Below, in pieces: positions 1 to 5,984 of a stretch of DNA of 12,397 nt. The stretch lies in assembly GCA_016177315.1 (NCBI GenBank), contig JACOVN010000130.1, positions 1 to 12,397 of the forward strand. The letters run 5' to 3'. The notes beneath the pieces were generated by a model. That model was not told the DNA's origin. It was given only the letters and a program-made list of their open reading frames with translations, and ran no database searches. The position numbers were made by a program, and so were the translations under genes. Every line of letters starts with the position of its first letter. The stretch's first letter is position 1. Source of the stretch: Candidatus Woesearchaeota archaeon (GTDB taxonomy: Archaea; Nanobdellota; Nanobdellia; Woesearchaeales; UBA12501).

Positions 1-529
1 ATGTATACCTAGTCATGGCTGCAGGATTATGGTGAGCAATCAGCACATCATTCAACACTGGTTCTGAAATTTTCTTTCCCTGGAGAATAATTTCTAATCT
101 GCTGACAGTTGTCTTTGGAGTTTGATTCAAGTTTTGCAGTAATTCTGCAAAATGTTCTCCATTCGTTGCACAGTAAAAGCCAACACTGTGGTTGGAGTCA
201 GAGTTTACTCCCAGCATCGGAGTATGCTCTACATAATGGGAAGCTTCCAGGAACGTGCCATCTCCCCCAACAGTAACAACCAAATCATATTCCTGCATTC
301 TTTCCCGCATCTCTCCCAATTGGGCCCGATGCGCAGTCTCATACGCAATACCTTGCTTTGTAAGCTCTCCCATCACAGTTTCCAGTGTTCTTTTCTGCTC
401 CTCATGGCTCTTCCGCATTCTTGCAACATCTTCACTGCTCTGCTCCATAAACGCACGCAGCTCTGGAGTTGGAGAACTCTGATATAATTCGTAAATGCTC
501 TTCTTGTACACGACAAGGACTTTGTTCAT
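1..529 (-). CDS. nadK: NAD kinase, 3' end cut by window edge
   Basis: Phosphorylates NAD to NADP; the last step of the pathway encoded here. The visible 176 residues begin MNKVLVVYKKSIYEL and contain the diagnostic VTVGGDGTFLEASH (GGDG at 88 to 91), PMLGVNSDSNHSVGF and the second signature VLNDVLIAHHNPAAMTRY (LND at 159 to 161, matching the NE/D motif). Between the first strand and GGDG is a charged, Met/Gln-rich helical stretch (about 25 to 75), longer than in most bacterial enzymes. Roughly the C-terminal 100 or more residues lie past the window edge. The ATG at 529 overlaps the DraG-like stop (ATGA), with GGTGA 4 bases upstream, so it is translated as part of the same chain. Identity is sure. 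Confidence 0.93.
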   Translation of the reverse strand, partial: MNKVLVVYKKSIYELYQSSPTPELRAFMEQSSEDVARMRKSHEEQKRTLETVMGELTKQGIAYETAHRAQLGEMRERMQEYDLVVTVGGDGTFLEASHYVEHTPMLGVNSDSNHSVGFYCATNGEHFAELLQNLNQTPKTTVSRLEIILQGKKISEPVLNDVLIAHHNPAAMTRYT

Positions 530-1569
530 GTCTTCACCGATGTTAGTTTATAGAGCTCTTCTGCAACAGCAACGAGTTTATCCAAACCTTTCAAAGCCCG
601 TATCCACGTCTGTGGAAAAACTGTCCCGCATCTTGCTCCGCAGAGTGCACCATAGATGGCTCCGGTCGTATCGCAATCTCCTCCGAAATTTACTGTCTCT
701 AGTAATCCTTCGATCGGGTCATTCCAATATCTCTGGAACAGGAAGAGAGCAAAAGGATAGGACTCAAATACACAACCAGAGTTGCCTAACTGCCGAAATG
801 CATGGTCAGGGCTTCTATCTGGATGTTCCTGAATCCAAACAAGACGCTCGGTGAGACTTCCAGCATCAGCAAGAGTACAATCAGCAGTAACTGGTTTCTC
901 ATGCAGCATTCCCACTTCCACCAGGGAATTCAAAAAATCTTGACGAGCAATGTTCTGAAGGAGAACATAGACAGCATGTGCCTGTACCACTCCACTGACC
1001 ACAGAGCGAGGATCCAAATGTGTAACCCTTGCCACTTGCGCTGCGAAACCCAACCCCTCTGCATATTCCCCGGTTGCATGCATATACAAGCCGACAGGAG
1101 CCATTTTCATGGCAGGCGCATTACCAGGGCTTCCGACAACGCCAGAGTGCAGGGGAGAAATGCTTTTTCTCAAATTTTCAAAACCCTGCATGGTGGTTCT
1201 TCCAAATCCCCCGTGGACTCGGCCATCAGGTTTCCTGCGGATTTCATACGCCTGTAGCTGTCTTTTTGCGACATCCTCTAAATCCAGGCCTTGCCTGCTA
1301 GCAATGGATTCCGCCAAAGCCAACGTCAGAATGGTATCATCAGTGTATTCTCCCCTTGCAAAATCCTTGGTAAAATATCGCAGTTTTCCGAACTCATCCG
1401 CCTTGACCATTTGTCCCTGTGCATCCCGGACCATAACCGGAGCCAGAGGTTCAATTATTTTTCCAACGTATTTTTGGATCTGCTCTCGCTTCCAACCTTC
1501 TACCGGCATACCCAGAGCATCGCCGGTAGCACACCCGACGAGCGTTCCAATAAATCTGTCTTTGGTCAT
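526..1569 (-). CDS. ADP-ribosylglycohydrolase family protein (DraG/ARH-like)
   Basis: Removes ADP-ribose from proteins or other acceptors, using a two-metal centre. The 347-residue protein shows GCATGDALGMPVE (12 to 24), GEYTDDTILTLALAES with T76, D77 and D78 as metal ligands, a Gly-rich middle (VVGSPGNAPAMKMAPVGL), and the C-terminal NFGGDCDTTGAIYGALCG with D298, D300 and T301 completing the site. All core ligands are present. Length is at the upper end of the DraG range. The start at 1569 overlaps the nucleoside hydrolase stop by 4 bases, with GAGGTGA 7 bases upstream, and the stop overlaps the NAD kinase start by 4. No ADP-ribosyltransferase is in the window, so the modification it reverses is unknown. 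Its product ADP-ribose is what the operon's Nudix enzyme could destroy. Confidence 0.92.
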   Translation of the reverse strand: MTKDRFIGTLVGCATGDALGMPVEGWKREQIQKYVGKIIEPLAPVMVRDAQGQMVKADEFGKLRYFTKDFARGEYTDDTILTLALAESIASRQGLDLEDVAKRQLQAYEIRRKPDGRVHGGFGRTTMQGFENLRKSISPLHSGVVGSPGNAPAMKMAPVGLYMHATGEYAEGLGFAAQVARVTHLDPRSVVSGVVQAHAVYVLLQNIARQDFLNSLVEVGMLHEKPVTADCTLADAGSLTERLVWIQEHPDRSPDHAFRQLGNSGCVFESYPFALFLFQRYWNDPIEGLLETVNFGGDCDTTGAIYGALCGARCGTVFPQTWIRALKGLDKLVAVAEELYKLTSVKT

Positions 1570-2423
1570 ACTCCTCTCACCTCGCTCCCTTGTACTGTTC
1601 CCATGGTGGTTAAAATTTGCTGTTTAAAATGTTTCTGCACATCGGTAGTAATCTCCACAGTACCATGCTTTACTCTGGTTGTCATTTCTGCATCAACATG
1701 ATGATGCACCACCAACGGATCATACAGATAGGCAACATCGTACATGCTCTTCCTGAGCCAGTTCTGTGCTGCAGCATAGAGGTATGCTCCAACATGCCCC
1801 TGTTCCCTTAATCGTTCAAAATCCTCCTTCGTCAGCCAGCTCTTCTTGCACACTTCTGTCGTAACAATGATTTTGATTTTTGGCACTGCAGCTGCAAGAA
1901 CAATGTCTGCTGCCTCTGGATCTGCCTTGAAATTATGGGCACGATAGTTGAGATGGTAGGTATCACCGCAGAGAAGGGCATTGCCCATGATGTACAGGGC
2001 ATTGACCATTTCCGGCAATTCTGGATATTTCTGAAACGCTCTTGCAATATTCGTCATCGGAGCAATGCTGGCAATGCTAATATTGTTTCTATTCGCATGA
2101 ATGGTCTCTGCAATCGCATCAACGCCATCCTGCCGAAAATCAAATTGCTCTTCCTCCTCTACCAATCCTTCCCCTTCATCCCCATCCCAATAGACATGCC
2201 TTTGCTTCATCGGCTTTTGCTCTCCTGCAGCAACCGGGATATCTTGGCCTAAGAGCAACGTAAGCTTTTTTGCAATCTTTGCTCGCAAAGCAGTATCTCC
2301 ATGGGAAGTGCTGATCAATGCTATAGGCATTCCTGCCTTCACGGCATAGAGTATCGCAAGAGCATCATCTACATCAGAGCCAATGTCCGTATCGATAATT
2401 AATTTTTCATTTGCCTTTTCCAT
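1566..2423 (-). CDS. Nucleoside hydrolase (inosine-uridine preferring type)
   Basis: Hydrolyses the N-glycosidic bond of a riboside, releasing base and ribose. The 285-residue protein has the calcium site IIDTDIGSDVDDALAIL (D11, D13, D17, D19, D20), STSHGDTALRAKIAKKL, IPVAAGEQKP, IASIAPMTNIARAFQKYPEL, LYIMGNALLCGD and KADPEAADIVL, all typical of the family. Near the C-terminus the HDxxA-type motif is YDPLVV, keeping the metal-binding Asp but with Tyr in place of His. The ATG at 2423 with AGAGGAT 4 bases upstream is preferred over a TTG at 2438. The gene overlaps the preceding one by 17 bases and the next by 4. In this NAD setting, nicotinamide or nicotinate riboside is a possible substrate; ordinary purine or pyrimidine ribosides are equally possible. 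Confidence 0.9.
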   Translation of the reverse strand: MEKANEKLIIDTDIGSDVDDALAILYAVKAGMPIALISTSHGDTALRAKIAKKLTLLLGQDIPVAAGEQKPMKQRHVYWDGDEGEGLVEEEEQFDFRQDGVDAIAETIHANRNNISIASIAPMTNIARAFQKYPELPEMVNALYIMGNALLCGDTYHLNYRAHNFKADPEAADIVLAAAVPKIKIIVTTEVCKKSWLTKEDFERLREQGHVGAYLYAAAQNWLRKSMYDVAYLYDPLVVHHHVDAEMTTRVKHGTVEITTDVQKHFKQQILTTMGTVQGSEVRGV

Positions 2424-3321
2424 GGTAATCCTCTGCAATGGCCTGAATTAAGTTTAAAGCACTCAAGACAGATTCTCTTCTCAGGCAAACCTCATCGCCC
2501 AGCATGAGGGTTTTGTACCCAACCTTGAGCAAATAGGCAATATCACTGATGTCCTGAGAAGCTGGCTCCAAACTCTCTGCAAGAGAAGAACAAATTCTTG
2601 AGGCTGCAATAGCTTCTGCATCTTTTGCAATCAACAGCTCTGTTGCTTCCAGAATATGGTGGGGTTTTACAACTTCCGTGTATAAATCTCCCCTTGCTAA
2701 CATGAGTCTGGACTGCTTTGCCTTCTGATAATCCTCCCTGACGTACCGAATCCCTTTCAAGGATTCTATTTTCTCTGCAATGGTTGCATGAGCATCAAAC
2801 GTTTGCAATGCAGCAACATCTGCCGAAGATTCTACATACGAAAGCATATAATCATGCAAGCCAACTTTGCCAGCTGCTTCCACATATCGTGCATCTGTTT
2901 CTGTTAGGTAACCGTCAATCTCTAAGCTTGGATCCACAATGTTCATGGACTCTCCAGGCCCTACCACCCTCTTTGGCCCATCGAGGAATATCAGCCTATT
3001 CCCATCTACTGCTACCAGTTTAGCTTCCTCTCCTCCATTGCCGAAGTAGGCAGTCACTGGAGTTTTGACTTTGATTGCATGACTGACAGTGATTTCTGTA
3101 AATGGTGGAGTGGCATATCCCACGACTCTCAATTGCCTTCCCTTGAGGTCAATCCATATTGTTTTTCCAGCGGCGCTGTCCTGCAGTCTCTTCAGCACCT
3201 CTTCCAGGCTTTCCTTCACCGGCATGACCGTATTCAGGCGAAGGCCCGACACCAGAGGATGTCGGGCTACCTCACCCAAAAACGGTGCATACGGCGGCAT
3301 CGTCACAATAGTGTCTATCAT
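2407..3321 (-). CDS. Shortened pyruvate-kinase-like barrel protein
   Basis: A 304-residue relative of pyruvate kinase (normally about 470 or more). Matching elements run in order: LRLN (R28, N30; consensus ARLNFSHG), IDLKGRQLRV (58 onward; consensus DTKGPEIRT), a short B-like domain of about 60 residues, EIDGYLTETDARYVEAA (consensus LTEKDxxD), EKIESLKGI with K184 and E186 (consensus KIEnxEG), MLARGDL with D212, and SDIAYLLKVGYKTLMLGDE (consensus SDVANAVLDGTDAVMLSGET). The phosphoryl-transfer Lys and the metal Glu/Asp are kept, but the Ser of LNFSHG is Val and the usual C-terminal domain is absent. It may act on a related enolate or phosphate substrate rather than being a glycolytic enzyme. 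The start is set by a 4-base ATGA overlap; its Shine-Dalgarno is weak, so coupled translation is likely. The stop overlaps the nucleoside hydrolase by 17 bases. Confidence 0.75.
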   Translation of the reverse strand: MIDTIVTMPPYAPFLGEVARHPLVSGLRLNTVMPVKESLEEVLKRLQDSAAGKTIWIDLKGRQLRVVGYATPPFTEITVSHAIKVKTPVTAYFGNGGEEAKLVAVDGNRLIFLDGPKRVVGPGESMNIVDPSLEIDGYLTETDARYVEAAGKVGLHDYMLSYVESSADVAALQTFDAHATIAEKIESLKGIRYVREDYQKAKQSRLMLARGDLYTEVVKPHHILEATELLIAKDAEAIAASRICSSLAESLEPASQDISDIAYLLKVGYKTLMLGDEVCLRRESVLSALNLIQAIAEDYHGKGK

Positions 3322-3383
3322 GGTGCCAACCTTTTGCTTTTGATCGATTTGCTTGCTCCCTTGCTTCCCGCCACCATGCTGCT
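3318..3383 (-). repeat. Ser/Lys-rich C-terminal tail, copy B (amidotransferase-like protein)
   Basis: Codes for SSM plus a basic tail ending GASKSIKSKRLAP. It resembles copy A at 4197-4265, which ends GGSKKSKSLTKP. At DNA level the strongest shared part is AGCAAAAG followed by TTG close to both stops. The two genes are otherwise unrelated, so this looks like a shared tag or a common pressure on sequence. Confidence 0.45.
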
Positions 3384-4184
3384 CTTGAGGTCGCTGCTCA
3401 AGATAGGCATGGGAACACAGAGGCATGCCAGAGTGTTCAAGGTGCTGTAGGCTGCCTCCAATTCTGCAACTTTTGCCTCCTCCATATCTGCCGTCTTGGT
3501 GGCCCCAATTTTCTCAAGGAATGCTTCTAACCCTGCCTCGTCTTCCTTGGTTCTGAGATGGGTTCGCTGCAATTCCATGTGGCTGATGAAGTGCAGCACT
3601 TCCCCCTTGCCTTCGGTAAATCCAATGGCAACAAAGGGTTTCCCGTATTTCTCCTCCATCTCGGTGCTGGTAATCAGCGGCACAACACCCTCTCCAATGT
3701 CGAAGACATGGCTGCTCCCCTCGAGCCACCATTTTGGATGGCATTGGGAGTAATTCAAGCCAAGGAATCTCCTGGCAATGTCGGTGTGGCACTGTACCTC
3801 TACCACATCATCGCTGGTGTCCACGACTTTCTTCACTCTGCCTGGAAAAACTTTGGCAACCAACCCCTGGGCCCAGTCTGTCGTCACAAGCCTTCCCCCT
3901 TCCTGCACGAACTGCTCAACAGCCTTTTTTGGCACACCTCCATCGTATGGCTTGCAGTTGACAAACCAGACTCTGCCTCCATTATGGCTCTTCATCTGCT
4001 CTGGAGTGATGAGCTCATAAGGCACGTGCAGGGTGTCCAGCAATGCTTCGATGTGGTCGTATTGTCCCTGCACAACCACCAGCTCTCCTGGCGTAATGGC
4101 CTTGAGCTGCTGATATAGTGCAGGACTTCGCAACTTGCTCACCTGCTCAAAGATTTGTCCGCTACTCTTGTATGCTTCCTTCAT
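3318..4184 (-). CDS. Uncharacterised protein, probable class I glutamine-amidotransferase-like fold
   Basis: A 288-residue protein without a confident family name. Residues about 33 to 228 alternate strands and helices in a flavodoxin-like pattern: GELVVVQGQYDHIEALLDTL, RVWFVNCKPYDGG with C77 where an amidotransferase-like elbow could lie, then GGRLVTTDWAQGLVAKVFPG, SDDVVEVQCH, HPKWWLEGSS, VAIGFTEGKGEVLHFISHMELQRT. The GGxLVTTDW and GxVLHFxSH elements resemble ThuA/amidotransferase-like domains; a working Cys-His-Glu triad cannot be assigned, so a binding role is as likely as catalysis. Residues about 230 to 288 are an added helix and hydrophobic stretch (TLACLCVPMPIL) ending in a basic tail, GASKSIKSKRLAP, similar to that of the VWA protein. 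It follows VWA by 12 bases and overlaps the next ATG by 4. The tie to kinase and VWA suggests one complex. Confidence 0.7.
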   Translation of the reverse strand: MKEAYKSSGQIFEQVSKLRSPALYQQLKAITPGELVVVQGQYDHIEALLDTLHVPYELITPEQMKSHNGGRVWFVNCKPYDGGVPKKAVEQFVQEGGRLVTTDWAQGLVAKVFPGRVKKVVDTSDDVVEVQCHTDIARRFLGLNYSQCHPKWWLEGSSHVFDIGEGVVPLITSTEMEEKYGKPFVAIGFTEGKGEVLHFISHMELQRTHLRTKEDEAGLEAFLEKIGATKTADMEEAKVAELEAAYSTLNTLACLCVPMPILSSDLKSSMVAGSKGASKSIKSKRLAP

Positions 4185-4189
4185 GTTGA

Positions 4190-4199
4190 CACCTCCTTA
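4190..4199 (-). promoter_or_regulatory. Very strong ribosome binding site of the amidotransferase-like gene
   Basis: TAAGGAGGTG lies 5 bases before the ATG at 4184 and includes the VWA stop codon TAA. It is the best Shine-Dalgarno in the window. Confidence 0.8.
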
Positions 4200-4265
4200 G
4201 GGTTTTGTCAAACTTTTGCTCTTCTTGCTGCCTCCTTTGCCTTCCACTTTGGATTTCATGCTGCC
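4197..4265 (-). repeat. Ser/Lys-rich C-terminal tail, copy A (VWA protein)
   Basis: Codes for GSM plus a basic tail ending GGSKKSKSLTKP, the counterpart of copy B at 3318-3383. Confidence 0.45.
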
Positions 4266-5162
4266 CATGGCCGCCTCAGGCACATACCGCAACGATTGCA
4301 TCACGGTTGCAACAGCCCCTCCTTCTTGCCTGGATGCAAGATTCAGTTCAAAGTCACCAAACTGCCCCCAGCGCTTTGCAACAATGCCCATGGCAACGTC
4401 TACCACCCTCATCGGATCATAGACGGGGATAACTTTCTGCCCTCCAACGGCTTCTTTCCACTGTGCAGTAATTTCCTCGTCATGGCCAGGATATGGCTTT
4501 CTCAGCAGGTAGATGTCAAATCTCTGGGTTAATTTCTGCCACACCTGCATTGCGTCCAATGCGCCCTGCAGTTTGTCTCCAAGGTAATGCTGCACTTGTG
4601 CAGGATCTATCTTCTCGTAGAACTTCTCGTCCCCCATGATGATCAGGAAGGGCGAGATAGCGTTGGGTGTTTGGCAGTGCTCCTGCATAAAATAAGCCCA
4701 CAATTCATAGCTCTCCCGAATGCCTGGGCCTCCTCCTCCTTCTGGATGCAGGGCCTTGAGGTAGTCATCCAATGCAATTTCTTTCCCAAAGCTAGTCACT
4801 TGTACCGGCCATTGATCTGCTGCTGCATCCCCAATCACAGAAAAGCTCAGCTCGACACCTGGCCTGTACTTCGACAATGTTTGGTAGAGCAAGGGCAGCC
4901 TGTCAAAGATTTCTGCTGGCCAGTGCTGCATCGACCCAGTGCCATCCACGGCAAGGATAACAGGGTCCTCGCTTTTCGTGGAGATGGTTTTGCCTTTTGG
5001 ATCCACCAACTCTAATTTTGGTCCCTTGCCTAAAGCATAGCTCCTTGGCCCCTTTGTTTCTGCTTCCTTGGCCAAGTCCTCTAGATACGGTGCTCGGGCC
5101 GAGCCGTAGTCATACGAACTTGGCTTTTTCCAGGTCTTGGTATCGTCTCCCCAGCTGTACAT
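4197..5162 (-). CDS. von Willebrand factor A domain protein with Ser/Lys tail
   Basis: A 321-residue cytosolic protein without signal peptide or membrane segment. The N-terminus is Trp/Tyr/Lys-rich (MYSWGDDTKTWKKPSSYDYG). The VWA domain begins near residue 66 with PVILAVDGTGSM, a MIDAS metal motif (D73, T75, S77), continues through ELSFSVIGDAAAD, a Gly-rich GGGGPGIRESYELW (142 onward, the region of the second MIDAS loop) and PFLIIMGDEKFYE, and ends by about residue 270. The C-terminus is a basic low-complexity tail ending GGSKKSKSLTKP, matched by the tail of the next gene product. VWA proteins commonly act as metal-dependent binding or scaffold subunits; in Ter-type and similar clusters they sit beside protein kinases. 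Here it is directly after a kinase. Function is otherwise unknown. Confidence 0.88.
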   Translation of the reverse strand: MYSWGDDTKTWKKPSSYDYGSARAPYLEDLAKEAETKGPRSYALGKGPKLELVDPKGKTISTKSEDPVILAVDGTGSMQHWPAEIFDRLPLLYQTLSKYRPGVELSFSVIGDAAADQWPVQVTSFGKEIALDDYLKALHPEGGGGPGIRESYELWAYFMQEHCQTPNAISPFLIIMGDEKFYEKIDPAQVQHYLGDKLQGALDAMQVWQKLTQRFDIYLLRKPYPGHDEEITAQWKEAVGGQKVIPVYDPMRVVDVAMGIVAKRWGQFGDFELNLASRQEGGAVATVMQSLRYVPEAAMGSMKSKVEGKGGSKKSKSLTKP

Positions 5163-5170
5163 GGTTCTCA

Positions 5171-5176
5171 ACCTCC
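5171..5176 (-). promoter_or_regulatory. Ribosome binding site of the VWA gene
   Basis: GGAGGT lies 8 bases before the ATG at 5162. An in-frame TTG at 5171 overlaps this site and is not a likely start. Confidence 0.6.
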
Positions 5177-5186
5177 GGTCGTTTTG

Positions 5187-5972
5187 TTACTTTTTCTCCA
5201 CCAATTTTTCTAATGTAGATCTTCTACCAAAAGCTTCCAAACGAATATCCGAGAGCCTTGCAATCAAATCCTGCTTACTCCAGTTTGGCCTTTCCATGGG
5301 ATCATACCGCACTAATTCCTTGCAGAATTCCTGCATCGGCTCAGGAACCCAAGAAGGGAATGTTTTCGCAATGGGATCTCCTCCCAAAGTATAGATCATC
5401 GTCAAGCCTACTGCATAGAGATCGGATTCTGGCAATGGAGGGTTTCCTTCGATGATTTCTGGTGCAACAAAGACAGGAGTATAGCCCACTGCCTTTGATT
5501 TTCTGGTTGGAAGCAAAGAAGCCAAACCATAATCCACAAGAACAGCATTGTGTACTTCTGGCTGGACAATAACATTCGGGGGTTTGACATCGCCATGGAT
5601 GATGCCGAGGCTGTGGAGGTAATGCAACGCATTGAGCAACCGTTGCATAATCCAGGCCACTTCCTCTGGATGCAGGGCTTTGTGCTTTTCAATGATTTTA
5701 TTCAAGGTTCTCCCTTCAATGAACGACATGGCCAGAATAGTGCTCCCATCCTCGGCCTGGAAGAAATCCCGAGTGGAAGGGAGAGAATGATGATGGACTC
5801 TCCAGAGCAATTTTGCTTCTCTCCGTAACAATTCTGTATCACTGGGAGAGAGATTGATGTTCTGCTTTAGGCATGCTTTTTCATCGAGGTAAATATGTCT
5901 TGCTTCATAGGTTCTGGCAAATCCCCCTTCCCCAATTTGCCGAACAACCTCATAGTGACCTAGTCGTGTCAT
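5187..5972 (-). CDS. Soluble Ser/Thr protein kinase, catalytic domain only
   Basis: A 261-residue Hanks-type kinase with no sensor domain or membrane segment. From the N-terminus it shows the Gly-rich loop IGEGGFARTY (13 to 22), K36 in ACLKQ as the ATP lysine, E52 in RREAKLL as the helix C Glu, the catalytic loop IIHGDVKPPNVIV (D128, K130, N133), VDYGLA for the metal-binding DFG (D147) and VAPEII (E172). All essential residues are kept, so it should be active. It is a non-RD type (HGD in place of HRD), with Tyr in place of the Phe of DFG. It starts 11 bases after nadA and is followed 24 bases on by a VWA gene. No PP2C phosphatase is visible in the window. Targets are unknown; the next two gene products are the obvious candidates. 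Confidence 0.93.
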   Translation of the reverse strand: MTRLGHYEVVRQIGEGGFARTYEARHIYLDEKACLKQNINLSPSDTELLRREAKLLWRVHHHSLPSTRDFFQAEDGSTILAMSFIEGRTLNKIIEKHKALHPEEVAWIMQRLLNALHYLHSLGIIHGDVKPPNVIVQPEVHNAVLVDYGLASLLPTRKSKAVGYTPVFVAPEIIEGNPPLPESDLYAVGLTMIYTLGGDPIAKTFPSWVPEPMQEFCKELVRYDPMERPNWSKQDLIARLSDIRLEAFGRRSTLEKLVEKK

Positions 5973-5978
5973 GCATAT

Positions 5979-5984
5979 CCTCCT
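5979..5984 (-). promoter_or_regulatory. Ribosome binding site that fixes the kinase start
   Basis: AGGAGG lies 6 bases before the ATG at 5972 and just after the nadA stop. The in-frame TTG at 5987 precedes the site and is rejected. Confidence 0.65.

Noticed and set aside
1109..1627. Plus-strand 172-codon open frame
   Set aside because: Antisense to the DraG-like gene, whose catalytic motifs are complete; no motif is seen in the plus frame.
3322..3426. N-terminal extension of the pyruvate-kinase-like frame
   Set aside because: Low-complexity Gln/Lys/Gly reading that shadows the tail of the preceding gene; the ATGA junction at 3318-3321 gives a better start.
3558..4118. Plus-strand 186-codon open frame
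   Set aside because: Antisense shadow of the amidotransferase-like gene; the minus-strand gene has a strong ribosome site and coupled neighbours.
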